Below are positions 38,963-48,699 of a stretch of DNA of 64,000 nucleotides, one piece after another. Below the pieces are notes generated by a model that made no database searches, was not told the origin of the DNA, and saw only the letters and a list, made by a program, of their open reading frames with translations. Where the stretch lies: assembly GCF_019966535.1 (NCBI RefSeq), contig NZ_JAIMID010000011.1, forward strand, positions 1 through 64,000. Reading direction: 5' to 3'. Each line of letters starts with the position of its first letter. Within the stretch, counting starts at the first letter, position 1. This stretch comes from Mesobacterium pallidum. GTDB lineage: Bacteria > Pseudomonadota > Alphaproteobacteria > Rhodobacterales > Rhodobacteraceae. Both the position numbers and the translations under genes were made by a program.

Positions 38963-39120
38963 CGGGGGGCCAGCCCCCCGCGCGCCAGGGCGCGCTCCCC
39001 CCGAGGTATTTTGCAAACAATGAAGCAATCTGGTTCGAAGGAGTCCGAGGCGCCAGCCAGGGCTGCTCCGCTCCTTCATTGTTTCAAAAATACCTCGGGG
39101 GTCCAGGGGGCTGGCCCCCT
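38963..39120. repeat. palindromic intergenic repeat, family 1, copy C
   Basis: Inner arms CCCCGAGGTATTTTGC then AAACAATGAAG, and CTTCATTGTTTCAAA then AATACCTCGGGG, are near-perfect inverted copies. They are flanked by outer palindromes GGGGGGCCAGCCCCCC and AGGGGGCTGGCCCCCT. The core is a variant of copies A and B. It fills the convergent junction of glmM and choV. Confidence 0.8.
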
Positions 39121-39132
39121 GGTGGCCTTCCG

Positions 39133-40167
39133 TCAGTCGCTTGCGCCGCGGGGATCAAGCAGACGGGCGAGGATTTCCGCTTGCGTGACCTGGCCGACAA
39201 GTGCGCCGTCGCGTAGCACGCCGACAGGCGTCTCGGACTGGCGGGCGGCCTCCATCACGTCGCGGATCGGCGTGCGGGGGGCGACGGAGATCGCGCAACT
39301 GCCGGTGGGGGGCGTCATGACGTCTTCGGCGCAAAGCACGCCGAGCGGGTTCATGTGCTGCACGAATTCGGCCACGTAATCCGTTGCGGGGGATGTAAAA
39401 ATCTCCTGCGGGGTGCCGCATTGAACGATCCTGCCGCCCTCCATGATGGCGATGCGGTTGCCGATCTTGAAGGCCTCGTCGAGGTCGTGGCTGACGAAGA
39501 TGATGGTGCGTTTCAACTGGGCTTGCAGCTCGAGCAGCTCGTCCTGCAGCTTGGTGCGGATCAGCGGGTCGAGGGCCGAAAAGGGCTCGTCCATCAGCAG
39601 GATCGGGGCCTCGGTGACGAACGCGCGGGCGAGGCCGACGCGCTGCTGCATGCCGCCCGAGAGGTCTCCGACCTTGCGCTCGGCCCAGTCCGACAGGCCC
39701 ACGAGGGCCAGCTGCCGGTCGACCTTGTCCTGCCGCTCTGCCCGGCCCATGCCGGCCAGCTCCAGGCCCAGACCCACGTTCTCGCGGACCGACCGCCAGG
39801 GCAGCAGTCCGAATTGCTGGAACACCATGGCCACGTGATGTGCGCGGATGCGCCGCAGGGTCGCCGCGTCGGCGTTGGTCACGTCGACCAGCCCCTTGCC
39901 GTCAGAGACCAGCGCCGCGCCGCGCACCACCGGGTTCAACCCGTTGACCGCGCGCAGCAGGGTCGACTTGCCCGAGCCCGACAGGCCCATGAGCACGAGG
40001 ATCTCGCCTTCCTCGACGTCGATGGAGCAGTCGTGCACGCCCAGCACCTGGCCCGTCTCGGTCTGGATCTCGGCGCGGCTTTGCCCGGCATCCATCAGCG
40101 GCAGGGCGCGGTCCGGGTGCTCGCCGAAGACGATGGAGACGCGGTCGAAGCGGACGGCGAGGGCCAT
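39133..40167 (-). CDS. choV: choline ABC transporter ATP-binding protein
   Basis: The ATPase of a ChoXWV/ProU-type importer for choline. It has Walker A GLSGSGKST near residue 62, Q-loop FQQFGLLPW, signature LSGGMQQRVGLARA and Walker B ILLMDEPFSALDP. A C-terminal regulatory part (about residues 265-344) retains CBS-like fragments. The length is 344 residues. It lies one base after choW on the same strand. Confidence 0.9.
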   Translation of the reverse strand: MALAVRFDRVSIVFGEHPDRALPLMDAGQSRAEIQTETGQVLGVHDCSIDVEEGEILVLMGLSGSGKSTLLRAVNGLNPVVRGAALVSDGKGLVDVTNADAATLRRIRAHHVAMVFQQFGLLPWRSVRENVGLGLELAGMGRAERQDKVDRQLALVGLSDWAERKVGDLSGGMQQRVGLARAFVTEAPILLMDEPFSALDPLIRTKLQDELLELQAQLKRTIIFVSHDLDEAFKIGNRIAIMEGGRIVQCGTPQEIFTSPATDYVAEFVQHMNPLGVLCAEDVMTPPTGSCAISVAPRTPIRDVMEAARQSETPVGVLRDGALVGQVTQAEILARLLDPRGASD

Positions 40168-40168
40168 C

Positions 40169-40999
40169 TCAGCGCTCGACCCGAAGGATGCGGTCGAGCA
40201 TGATGGCGACGACCACGATGATGAAGCCGCTCTCGAAGCCGAGCGCGGTGTTGACCTGGTTCAGTGCCCGCACGACCGGCACGCCCAGCCCGTCCGCGCC
40301 GACCAGCGCGGCGATCACCACCATCGACAGAGACAGCATGATCGTCTGGTTCAGCCCGGCCATGATCTGCGGCAGGGCATAGGGCATTTCCACCTTCCAC
40401 AGGGTCTGGCGCGGTGTGGCGCCAAAGGCCTGCGCCGCCTCGAGCAGCGGCCTGGGGGTCGAGCTGACGCCGAGGTGGGTCAGTCGAATCGGGGCGGGCA
40501 CGACGAAGATTACCGTGGCCAGCAGCCCCGGGACCATGCCTATGCCGAAGAAGACGATGGCGGGGATCAGGTAGACGAAGGTCGGCAGGGTCTGCATCAG
40601 GTCCAGCACTGGCCGCATCCAGGCATAGAGCCGGGGGCGATGGGCGGCGGCGATGCCGATCGGCACGCCGACCAGCATGCAGACGACGCAGGCCGACAGG
40701 ACCAGGGTCAGGCTCTCGGTCGTTTCTTCCCAGTAGCCCTGGTTGAGGATGAAGAGGAACCCGAGCGCCACGAAGAGCGGCACCTTCCAGCTGCGGTGCA
40801 GCGCCCAGGTCAGGCCGACGATCACCGCGATGACCAGCCATTCCGGCGGCGTCTGGAAGACCCAGAGGATCGCGTCGATCATCGCTTCCATCACCACGGC
40901 GAGGCCGTCAAAGAACCAGCCCCCGTGCACTTGCAGCCAGTCGAAGACGCTGGCAGCGGTCTTTCCGACCGGGATCTTGGTGTCTGTAAGCCATTCCAT
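40169..40999 (-). CDS. choW: choline ABC transporter permease
   Basis: The 276-residue membrane protein has about six to seven membrane segments and the BPD permease loop EAAQAFGATPRQTLWKVEMP that docks with the ATPase. TLPTFVYLIPAIVFFGIGMVPG is typical of ProW/ChoW. The start at 40999 (MEWLTDTKIPVG) fits the family; the frame extends upstream to 41158, but that part overlaps the chemoreceptor and shows no homology. Confidence 0.9.
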   Translation of the reverse strand: MEWLTDTKIPVGKTAASVFDWLQVHGGWFFDGLAVVMEAMIDAILWVFQTPPEWLVIAVIVGLTWALHRSWKVPLFVALGFLFILNQGYWEETTESLTLVLSACVVCMLVGVPIGIAAAHRPRLYAWMRPVLDLMQTLPTFVYLIPAIVFFGIGMVPGLLATVIFVVPAPIRLTHLGVSSTPRPLLEAAQAFGATPRQTLWKVEMPYALPQIMAGLNQTIMLSLSMVVIAALVGADGLGVPVVRALNQVNTALGFESGFIIVVVAIMLDRILRVER

Positions 41000-41081
41000 G
41001 GCCCGAGCCTTAGCGGGCGCGGGGCAGGGGTCAAGCCCCAATGGTGAGGGCCGGGCGTTTCTCCCGTGGCGGCTCGGTCGC

Positions 41082-43178
41082 TCAGGCGGCCCGTTGACCG
41101 GTGCCGCGGGCCGAGCCCAGCTCGAACTCACTGATCGCCTCGGCGAGGCTGCGGGCATGATCGGCGATTTCGAGCGCGGCGGCGCGGCTGGCCGAGGCCA
41201 CCTGCCGGTTCTGCGCGGTCAGGGCGTTCAGCCGTTCCATCGAGGTATTGACCTGCCCCACCTCCTGGGCCTGGTCATCGGCGGTGGTGCTGACCTCGCT
41301 CAGCACCTCGTCGACGCGCTGGATATGGTCACGGATCGCGCTCAGTGCCTCGCCGGTGTTGCCGACCAGCGTCACGCCGCTGGTCACTTCGCGCACGCTT
41401 TCCTCGATCAGCCGCCGGATCTCGTGGGCGGCGGTTTGCGACCGGCCGGCCAGCTCGCGCACTTCCTGGGCGACGACGGCAAAGCCCCGGCCGCTGTCGC
41501 CGGCGCGCGCGGCCTCGACCCCGGCATTGAGGGCCAGCAGGTTGGTCTGGAACGAGATGTCCTGGATGACCGAGATGATCTGCGCGATCCGGTCCGAGGA
41601 GGCCGAGATCCGGTCCATCGCCGCCACCGCGTCGCGCACCACCGCGCCCGAACTGTCGGCGCGGGCACGGGCCTCTCCGGCCAGGGACTTGGCGCCCTTG
41701 AGCGAGGCGGTCGTCTCGGCCAATGCGCTGGTCAGCCGGGCCATGGCCTCGGCGGTCTGGCCGATGGTCTCGACCTGGTCGTCGGTGCGGCTGGCCAGGT
41801 CCTTTGCCGTGTGGCGCATCCCGTCAGAGCGTGCGTCGAGATCACCAACCGTGCGCGCGATCTCGGAGATCACGTCGCGCAGGCGCTGCGTCGCGGCGTT
41901 GAAATCGGCGCGGATCGAGTCGTATTCTGCGGCCAGCGGCGTATCGAACCGCAGCGTCAAGTCGGCGCGGGCGAGGGCATTCAGCCCCTCGGTCATCAGG
42001 TCGACGACTTGCTGGTGACGGGCGTTCAGGCTTGCCTCGTCGCGGGCTTTCCTGTCGCGGGCTTCCACGCTCAGCAGCTTGAAGGCATGCACCGAGCGGG
42101 CCATTGCGCCGACCTCGCCTCGGGTGTCGGTCAGGGGCACGGTCGCGTCGAACCGACCCTCGATGAACTCGCCCATGATGCGGATCAGGCGGCGCAGCCG
42201 GCGCGTGCTTGATTCGGCCATGGCGATTGCGAGGGCCAGCATCAGCCCCACGGCAGCGGCGACCACGGCGGCGGTCCGCCACATCGTCGCGTTGGCCGCT
42301 TCGGATGTCGCGACGGCCAGCACCTCCTGTTCGATCACCAACTCGCGTTCGAGCGCCCGCAGCGAATCGATCCAGTCGGTCGAGGCGGCGAACCAGGCAG
42401 GGGCCGTGAGCGCGCCGCGCGCGCCGCCATAGGGCAGGGCGGCGATGGCGTCACGCATCGGCGTCAGCGTGGTGGCCGCGTCCTGGGTCATCAGGCGGTC
42501 CACCAGTCCCGGCCGGTCCAGCGCCTGTTCGGCCTGCGCAAGAAAGGCCGCCTGCCGCGCGCCGAGGTCCATGAAGCGGCGGTGGATCGCGGCCGGGAAG
42601 TCTGCCCCGCCCAGCCCCGTGGCCCCCATCGCCCGTTCGAGCCCCGCGCTTTCCTTGGCCAGCGCGATCAGTTCGCGCCCCTCCATCAGCACGGCGCCAT
42701 CCTGGGCCACGAAATGCGTTCGGATGCGGCTGGTGGCGTGCAGCAGGTCATTGATGATGCCGGTGTAATAGCCCGCCAGTTCGGGCACGGTCAGGGCCAG
42801 GGCGTCGATCTGCCCGCGCTGCGCGCCCAGCCGGTCCAGCGCCGTGTCGGCCGCCTCGATCCTGGTCGGAGCAAGGGCGCGGGTGCCGTCGATCCGGCTG
42901 CGGTAGCGGTCCAGCACAGCGTCTGTATCGGCCCGCTGCCGCGACAGCTCTGCCACGAAATTCGCGCCGGAAGAGCCGGTGAAGCCGGCGGAATAGCCGC
43001 GTTCCTTCTGCAATTCGTGGACGAGGTCGGCCATCACCTCGGATTCGACCGAGAGCCTGTCGATCCGCGCATGGCTCCGTGCCACGTCCCGAAGCTCGAC
43101 GATCTTGAGCGTTGCGAGGACGATGACCGCAAGGAACAGCGGGCCCAGCGCACCGAGCATCATGAAACGAAGTGACAT
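41082..43178 (-). CDS. methyl-accepting chemotaxis protein with NIT sensor domain
   Basis: The 698-residue receptor has a first membrane helix (residues 5-25), a periplasmic NIT-type helical sensor (about 40-290, with LQKERGYSAGFTG), a second helix near 300-322, HAMP-like regions (about 322-450) and a cytoplasmic signalling domain. The conserved hairpin tip reads QDISFQTNLLALNAGVEAAR and GRGFAVVAQEVRELAGRS. No CheR/CheB-binding pentapeptide is visible at the end (GTGQRAA). NIT domains sense nitrate or nitrite in some receptors, but this gene sits between choX and choW, so a link to choline or betaine taxis is possible. Confidence 0.92.
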   Translation of the reverse strand: MSLRFMMLGALGPLFLAVIVLATLKIVELRDVARSHARIDRLSVESEVMADLVHELQKERGYSAGFTGSSGANFVAELSRQRADTDAVLDRYRSRIDGTRALAPTRIEAADTALDRLGAQRGQIDALALTVPELAGYYTGIINDLLHATSRIRTHFVAQDGAVLMEGRELIALAKESAGLERAMGATGLGGADFPAAIHRRFMDLGARQAAFLAQAEQALDRPGLVDRLMTQDAATTLTPMRDAIAALPYGGARGALTAPAWFAASTDWIDSLRALERELVIEQEVLAVATSEAANATMWRTAAVVAAAVGLMLALAIAMAESSTRRLRRLIRIMGEFIEGRFDATVPLTDTRGEVGAMARSVHAFKLLSVEARDRKARDEASLNARHQQVVDLMTEGLNALARADLTLRFDTPLAAEYDSIRADFNAATQRLRDVISEIARTVGDLDARSDGMRHTAKDLASRTDDQVETIGQTAEAMARLTSALAETTASLKGAKSLAGEARARADSSGAVVRDAVAAMDRISASSDRIAQIISVIQDISFQTNLLALNAGVEAARAGDSGRGFAVVAQEVRELAGRSQTAAHEIRRLIEESVREVTSGVTLVGNTGEALSAIRDHIQRVDEVLSEVSTTADDQAQEVGQVNTSMERLNALTAQNRQVASASRAAALEIADHARSLAEAISEFELGSARGTGQRAA

Positions 43179-43295
43179 CAGGAAGGGCCCCGGCGTGGAT
43201 CACGTTGAGGCATCATGTACGACAAACAATGAACAATGATTGAACGGCGGCAAAGCGCCGTGCAACAGCTTGAAAAACCGCCAGGTTTCAGGGGA

Positions 43296-43505
43296 TCAGC
43301 CGCCGGTTTCGGCCCGCACGAAGGCCACGATGGCGTTGGCATGTCCATGCCCAAGCCTATGTTCGGACTTGAGCCAGTTGACCACCTCCATGTGCTTGAG
43401 GCCGGACTGGCCGCGCGCGAGGTCGAGCCAATGGTCGATCGGCTGGCCGTACTTTTTCTCGATCGAGGGGAAATAGGACGCGGGGCCCTTGGGTTTGTCG
43501 GTCAT
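43296..43505 (-). CDS. DUF4287 small protein
   Basis: The 69-residue product carries the DUF4287 pattern (ASYFPSIEKKYGQPIDHWLDL and LKHMEVVNWLKSEHRLGHGHA). It is predicted soluble. It lies between choX and the chemoreceptor on the same strand, probably in the choline operon. Function unknown. The ATG at 43505 is preferred over TTG at 43511; the ribosome site is weak. Confidence 0.75.
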   Translation of the reverse strand: MTDKPKGPASYFPSIEKKYGQPIDHWLDLARGQSGLKHMEVVNWLKSEHRLGHGHANAIVAFVRAETGG

Positions 43506-43556
43506 TGTCAACGGTCCGAAAGGGGAAGGCGGCGCGGGATGCGCGCCGCCCGCAGA

Positions 43557-44483
43557 TCACATGTCGAGGGCGGACTGGACCGCGGCCATGGCGTCGCCGC
43601 CATCCATCGTGGTCACGCCGTCCAGCCAGCCGTCCAGCACCGAGGGGTTGGCCGAGAGCCAGGCCTTGGCCGCGTCCGACGGATCGGTCCCGTCGTTCAG
43701 GATCGCGCCCATGATCTCGTTCTCCATGGCCAGCGTAAACTCGAGGTTGGTCAGCAGCTTGCCGACGTTCGGGCAGTCCTCGACATAGCCCGCGCGGGTA
43801 TTGGTAAAGACGCTGCCCTCGGCGCCGAACCATTCCTCGCCGCCGGTGAGGTAGGTCAGCTCCATCGCGGCGTTCATCGGATGCGGCTCCCACGCGAGGA
43901 ACACCACCGGCTCGCCGCGCTTGTCGAGGCGAGTGGCCTGCGCCAGCATGCCCTGTTCCGAGCTTTCGACCAGCTCGAGCTTGGACATGCCGAAATCGTC
44001 GCCTTCGATCCGGTCGAGGATCAGCCGGTTGCCGTCATTGCCCGGCTCGATGCCGAAGATCTTGCCGTCCAGCGCATCGGCATGGGCCGCGATGTCGGCG
44101 AAATCCGCGATGCCCAGCGCCGCGCCGGCCGGGTTCGTCGCCAGCGTGTACTTGGTGCCCTTGAGGTTCTCTTTCACGGTGTCGACCGTTCCGGCCTCGC
44201 GGTAGGGGGCGATATCCGCCTCCATCGTCGGCATCCAGTTGCCGAGGAACACGTCGATGTCGCCTTCGGCGAGGCTGGTATAGGTCACGGGCACCGACAG
44301 CAGCTTGATGTCGGTCTCATAGCCCAGCGCCTCGAGCACCAGCGTCGTGGCCGCGGTCGTGGCGGTGATGTCGGTCCAGCCAACGTCGGAGAAGCTGACG
44401 CTGCCGCATTCGGAGTGGCTGGCAGCAAAGGCCGGCGCGGCTGCCACGATGGCAAGCACCGAGAGCGTGGATCTGAAGGTCAT
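43557..44483 (-). CDS. choX: choline-binding periplasmic protein
   Basis: The 308-residue protein has a signal peptide (MTFRSTLSVLAIVAAAPAFA) and the OpuAC/ChoX fold: FSDVGWTDITATTAATTLVLEALG, DVFLGNWMPTMEAD, and WEPHPMNAAMELTYL. The tryptophans and tyrosine in these segments fit the aromatic box that holds quaternary amines. GGGAG precedes the ATG at 44483. It is divergent from betI with a BetI-type operator between. Confidence 0.92.
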   Translation of the reverse strand: MTFRSTLSVLAIVAAAPAFAASHSECGSVSFSDVGWTDITATTAATTLVLEALGYETDIKLLSVPVTYTSLAEGDIDVFLGNWMPTMEADIAPYREAGTVDTVKENLKGTKYTLATNPAGAALGIADFADIAAHADALDGKIFGIEPGNDGNRLILDRIEGDDFGMSKLELVESSEQGMLAQATRLDKRGEPVVFLAWEPHPMNAAMELTYLTGGEEWFGAEGSVFTNTRAGYVEDCPNVGKLLTNLEFTLAMENEIMGAILNDGTDPSDAAKAWLSANPSVLDGWLDGVTTMDGGDAMAAVQSALDM

Positions 44484-44504
44484 GAGGTGTCTCCCTGTTT
44501 TCTT

Positions 44505-44520
44505 GATTGACGGGTCAATA
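44505..44520. promoter_or_regulatory. BetI-type operator
   Basis: ATTGA, four bases, then TCAAT, within a TTGATTGA context like the known BetI operator of E. coli. It lies between divergent choX and betI, so choline-responsive BetI could control both sides. Confidence 0.7.
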
Positions 44521-44565
44521 AAAATCGAATTAGCGTCTTTGGGCAACCTTTAGCCTGGTGATTTT

Positions 44566-45144
44566 ATGCCCAAGATCGGGATGGAGCCTATACGGCGGGC
44601 AGCGCTGGTGAAAGCCACGATTGCCGAGATCGGCGAGGCGGGGACGCTGGACGTCACCGTCAGCCAGATCGCGAAACGCGCCGGCATGTCCAGCGCGCTG
44701 GCGCATCATTACTTCGGTGGCAAGGAACAGATCTTCCTCGCCGCGATGCGGCACGTGCTGGCGCTTTATTCCGCCGAGGTGCGCGGCGCGCTGATGATGG
44801 CCGACAGCCCGCGTGCCCGGGTCGAAGCGGTGATCCGCGCCAGTTTCACCCAGCAGAATTTCCGCCCCGAGGTGATCGCGGCCTGGCTGAACTTCTACGT
44901 TCTCGCGCAGATCTCGCCCGAGGCCATGCGCCTTTTGCGGATCTACCATGCGCGCCTCCTGTCGAACCTGACCCATGCGCTGCGTCCGCTTGCCGGCGAC
45001 GCGGCGCCGGGCCTCGCGCAGCGCGTCGCGGGGTTGATCGACGGGCTCTACCTACACCAGTCGCTGGGGCAGGGCACACCGGATGGCGCGGCAGCGGTGG
45101 CACAGGTCATCGCGGCGCTGGACTGCGGACTCAAGGAAAGCTGA
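44566..45144 (+). CDS. betI: TetR-family repressor BetI
   Basis: BetI represses betaine synthesis genes until choline is present. MPKIGMEPIRR at the start is very close to E. coli BetI, which supports the ATG at 44566. The helix-turn-helix is in VSQIAKRAGMSSALAHHYFGGKE. The C-terminal half holds the ligand pocket (AWLNFYVLAQISPEAMRLL). The length is 192 residues. Its stop shares a base with the betC ATG (TGATG). Confidence 0.94.
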   Translation: MPKIGMEPIRRAALVKATIAEIGEAGTLDVTVSQIAKRAGMSSALAHHYFGGKEQIFLAAMRHVLALYSAEVRGALMMADSPRARVEAVIRASFTQQNFRPEVIAAWLNFYVLAQISPEAMRLLRIYHARLLSNLTHALRPLAGDAAPGLAQRVAGLIDGLYLHQSLGQGTPDGAAAVAQVIAALDCGLKES

Positions 45145-46661
45145 TGCGCCCCAATATCCTCATCATCATGGTCGACCAGCTGAACGGGACCCTGTTCCCC
45201 GACGGCCCCGCCGACTGGCTGCATGCCCCGACGCTGAAAAAGCTGGCGGCCGAGTCCGTGCGCTTCCCGAATTGCTACACCGCCTCGCCGCTTTGCGCGC
45301 CTGGGCGGGCCAGCTACATGTCGGGTCAGCTGCCGTCGGTGACCGGCGTCTACGACAACGCGGCCGAGTTCGGCTCGGACATCCCGACCTATGCGCATCA
45401 CCTGCGCCGGGCCGGGTACTACACGGCGCTTTCGGGCAAGATGCATTTCGTCGGCCCCGACCAGCTGCATGGGTTCGAAGAGCGCCTGACCACCGACATC
45501 TACCCGGCCGATTTCGGCTGGACCCCGGACTACCGCAAGCCGGGCGAGCGGATCGACTGGTGGTATCACAACATGGGGAGCGTCACCGGCGCGGGCGTGG
45601 CCGAGATCTCGAACCAGATGGAATATGACGACGAGGTCGCGCATTTCGCCAAGATGAAGGTCTATGATCTCGCGCGCGGCCACACCGGCCGCCCCTGGTG
45701 CCTTACGGTCAGCTTCACCCATCCGCACGATCCTTACGTGACGCGCAGGAAATACTGGGACCTCTACAAGGATTGCGAGCATCTGATGCCCGAGGTCGGC
45801 CCGATCCCCTACGACGATCAGGACCCGCATTCGAAACGCATCTTCGACGCCAACGACTGGCGCAGCTTCGATATCAGCGACGAGGACGTGCGCCGCTCGC
45901 GCCGGGCCTATTTCGCCAACATCTCCTATCTCGACGACAAGATCGCCGAGGTGCTCGAGGCGCTGGAGACGACGCGCCAGGCCGAGACCACGGCGATCCT
46001 CTTCGTGTCGGACCACGGCGACATGCTGGGCGAACGGGGGCTGTGGTACAAGATGAACTTCTTCGAGGGCTCGGCCCGCGTGCCGATGATGCTCAAGGCG
46101 CCGGGGCTGGCGCCCGCCCGCGTCGACGCCCCGGTCAGCAACATCGACGTCTGCCCGACGCTCTGCGACATCGCCGGCGTCAGCATGGACGAGGTCATGC
46201 CCTGGACGGCCGGCGAAACGCTTCTTCCTTACGCGCGCGGCACCGAACGCACCGCGCCCGTCGCCATGGAATACGCGGCCGAGGCGTCCTATGCCCCCAT
46301 GGTCTGCCTGCGCCAGGGCCGGTGGAAATACACCCGCTGCGCGCTCGACCCCGAGCAGCTCTTCGACCTCTCGGCCGATCCGCACGAGCTCAGCAACCTC
46401 GCGGAAACCCCGACCGGCGACGCCGCCGAAGCCCTCGCCCATTTCCGCGCCATGGCTGATGCGCGCTGGGACCTCGACCGGTTCGACGCAGAGGTGCGCC
46501 GCAGCCAGGCCCGCCGCTGGGTGGTCTACGAGGCGCTGCGCCAGGGCGGCTACTACCCCTGGGACTTCCAGCCGCTGCAAAAGGCTTCGGAACGCTACAT
46601 GCGCAACCACATGGACCTCAACGTGGTCGAAGAAAACCAGCGCTTCCCGCGCGGCGAATGA
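45144..46661 (+). CDS. betC: choline-sulfatase
   Basis: BetC hydrolyses choline-O-sulfate to choline and sulfate. The sulfatase core has the metal-binding NILIIMVDQLNG at the start, the formylglycine cysteine in SPLCAPGRASYMSGQLPS near residue 53, and FVSDHGDMLGERGLWYK near 290. The C-terminal choline-sulfatase extension (VVYEALRQGGYYPWDFQP) is present. The length of 505 residues is normal. It is translationally coupled to betI. Confidence 0.94.
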   Translation: MRPNILIIMVDQLNGTLFPDGPADWLHAPTLKKLAAESVRFPNCYTASPLCAPGRASYMSGQLPSVTGVYDNAAEFGSDIPTYAHHLRRAGYYTALSGKMHFVGPDQLHGFEERLTTDIYPADFGWTPDYRKPGERIDWWYHNMGSVTGAGVAEISNQMEYDDEVAHFAKMKVYDLARGHTGRPWCLTVSFTHPHDPYVTRRKYWDLYKDCEHLMPEVGPIPYDDQDPHSKRIFDANDWRSFDISDEDVRRSRRAYFANISYLDDKIAEVLEALETTRQAETTAILFVSDHGDMLGERGLWYKMNFFEGSARVPMMLKAPGLAPARVDAPVSNIDVCPTLCDIAGVSMDEVMPWTAGETLLPYARGTERTAPVAMEYAAEASYAPMVCLRQGRWKYTRCALDPEQLFDLSADPHELSNLAETPTGDAAEALAHFRAMADARWDLDRFDAEVRRSQARRWVVYEALRQGGYYPWDFQPLQKASERYMRNHMDLNVVEENQRFPRGE

Positions 46662-46753
46662 CCGAAATGCCCCCGCCCGGCCCGATCCAGCGGCGCGCGC
46701 GTACCGCGCGCCCGGTGTCAGCCCCGCCGCCCGTCGGGCGACGTAGCCGGTTT

Positions 46754-46930
46754 GCCTCCGGCGGGAGTATTTCGGGAATAATGAAAGTACAGGCACACCC
46801 CATGTTCTTCGTGTTCCCCAAGGCCGATCCGCACAAGCGCGCCGACCTTGCCGCTCCGATCGCCTCGCTCCTTCATCGTTTTGAAAATACCTCGGGGGCG
46901 TCCGCCCTGGCGGACGGGGGCAGCGCCCCC
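46754..46930. repeat. palindromic intergenic repeat, family 1, copy D
   Basis: The left arm reads GCCTCCGGCGGGAGTATTT then GGGAATAATGAAAG. The right arm, about 85 bases later, reads CTTCATCGTTTTGAAAA then TACCTCGGGGG, closer to copy C. It fills most of the 298-base betC-betA gap, the only copy between codirectional genes. Confidence 0.7.
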
Positions 46931-46959
46931 AGGCACCCCATCCACAAGGACCCCCGCTG

Positions 46960-48618
46960 ATGGAATCCGATTACGTCATCGTCGGCGCCGGCTCGGCCGG
47001 CTGCGCCATGGCCTACCGCCTGTCCGAGGCGGGTGCCTCGGTGCTCGTCATCGAACATGGCGGCACGGATGCGGGCCCCTTCATCCAGATGCCCGCCGCG
47101 CTCAGCTACCCGATGAACATGCGCCGCTACGACTGGGGCTACGAGAGCGAGCCAGAGCCGCACCTGGGCGGCCGGCGCCTCGTGGTGCCGCGCGGCAAAG
47201 TGATCGGCGGGTCCTCGTCCATCAACGGCATGGTCTACGTGCGCGGCCATGCGCGCGATTACGATCACTGGGCCGAGGTCGGCGCGGATGGCTGGAGCTA
47301 TGCCGACGTGCTGCCCTACTTCAAGCGCATGGAATCCTGGCACGACGGCGGCCATGGCGGCGACCCGGACTGGCGCGGCAAAGACGGCCCGCTGCATGTC
47401 ACGCGCGGGCCGCGCCGGAACCCGCTGTATCATGCCTTCGTCGAGGCGGGGCGCCAGGCCGGCTACCCGGTCACCGACGATTACAATGGCCGCCAGCAGG
47501 AAGGCTTCGGCCCGATGGAGCAGACCGTCTGGCGCGGCCGGCGCTGGTCGGCGGCCAATGCCTACCTGCGCCCGGCGCTGAAACGCGCCAATTGCGACCT
47601 CGTCCATGGGCTTGCCTGCCGCGTCGTCATCGACCAGGGCCGCGCCACCGGCGTCGAGATCGCCCGCGGCGGCCGGCGCGAGATCATCAAGGCCCGGCGC
47701 GAGGTTATCCTCGCCGCCAGTTCGATCAACTCGCCCAAGCTCTTGATGCTGTCGGGGATCGGTCCCGGCCGGCACCTCGCCGAGCACGGGATCGAGGTCA
47801 TCGCGGACCGCTCCGGCGTCGGGCAGAACCTGCAGGACCACCTCGAGGTCTATTACCAGTTCGCCGCGCGCAAGCCGATCACGCTCTATTCCTACTGGAA
47901 CCTGTTCTGGAAGGGAGTCATCGGCGCGCAGTGGCTGTTCACCAAGACCGGCCTCGGCGCCTCGAACCAGTTCGAAAGCGCGGCCTTCATCCGCTCGCGC
48001 GCGGGGATCGACTACCCTGACATACAGTACCATTTCCTGCCGCTCGCCGTGCGCTATGACGGCAAGACCGCGGCCGAGGGGCATGGCTTCCAGGCCCATA
48101 CCGGGCCGATGCGCGCCGCCTCGCGCGGGGCCGTCACCCTGCGCAGCGCCGACCCGGTCGAGGCGCCGCGCATCGCCTTTAACTACATGTCCGACGCGCA
48201 GGATTGGGTCGATTTCCGCACCTGCCTGCGGCTCACGCGCGAGATCTTCAGCCAGGACGCCTTCCGCGAGCACGTCAAGCACGAGATCCAGCCGGGCGCC
48301 GACCTGCAGACCGACGACGAGCTCGACGGTTTCATCCGCGACCATGCCGAAAGTGCCTACCATCCCTGCGGCACCGCCCGCATGGGGCGGCGGGACGATC
48401 CGGGCGCCGTGGTCGACCCCGAGACGCGGGTGATCGGCGTCGATGGGCTGCGGCTGGCCGACAGCTCGGTCTTTCCGCGCATCACCAACGGCAACCTCAA
48501 CGGGCCGTCGATCATGGTGGGCGAAAAGGCCGCAGACCACATCCTTGGCCGCAGCCCGCTGCCCGCGGCGAACGACGCGCCCTGGATCAACCCGAACTGG
48601 GAAACGGCGCAAAGGTGA
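46960..48618 (+). CDS. betA: choline dehydrogenase
   Basis: BetA, a membrane-associated GMC flavoenzyme, oxidises choline to betaine aldehyde and may carry on to betaine. The FAD site is [23 protein letters not shown] signatures are [17 protein letters not shown] and [17 protein letters not shown]. The catalytic C-terminal region has [13 protein letters not shown] and [15 protein letters not shown]. The length of 552 residues is normal. betB, often between betC and betA, is absent here. Confidence 0.95.
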   Translation: MESDYVIVGAGSAGCAMAYRLSEAGASVLVIEHGGTDAGPFIQMPAALSYPMNMRRYDWGYESEPEPHLGGRRLVVPRGKVIGGSSSINGMVYVRGHARDYDHWAEVGADGWSYADVLPYFKRMESWHDGGHGGDPDWRGKDGPLHVTRGPRRNPLYHAFVEAGRQAGYPVTDDYNGRQQEGFGPMEQTVWRGRRWSAANAYLRPALKRANCDLVHGLACRVVIDQGRATGVEIARGGRREIIKARREVILAASSINSPKLLMLSGIGPGRHLAEHGIEVIADRSGVGQNLQDHLEVYYQFAARKPITLYSYWNLFWKGVIGAQWLFTKTGLGASNQFESAAFIRSRAGIDYPDIQYHFLPLAVRYDGKTAAEGHGFQAHTGPMRAASRGAVTLRSADPVEAPRIAFNYMSDAQDWVDFRTCLRLTREIFSQDAFREHVKHEIQPGADLQTDDELDGFIRDHAESAYHPCGTARMGRRDDPGAVVDPETRVIGVDGLRLADSSVFPRITNGNLNGPSIMVGEKAADHILGRSPLPAANDAPWINPNWETAQR

Positions 48619-48684
48619 CAGCCCCGCGCCATTGGTAACCATGCCCGCCGCTTTCGCTTGAAACGCGAAAGCGGCGCGGCCATC

Positions 48685-48699
48685 TTAACGAAATGTTAA
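48685..48699. promoter_or_regulatory. CtrA-type box overlapping the nuclease start codon
   Basis: TTAA at 48685-48688 and TTAA at 48696-48699 are seven bases apart. The box spans the ATG at 48693, which would suit repression or an origin-like contact more than activation. Confidence 0.5.

Noticed and set aside
41000..41158. Upstream extension of choW
   Set aside because: It overlaps the chemoreceptor end and lacks homology; MEWLTDTK at 40999 is the natural start.
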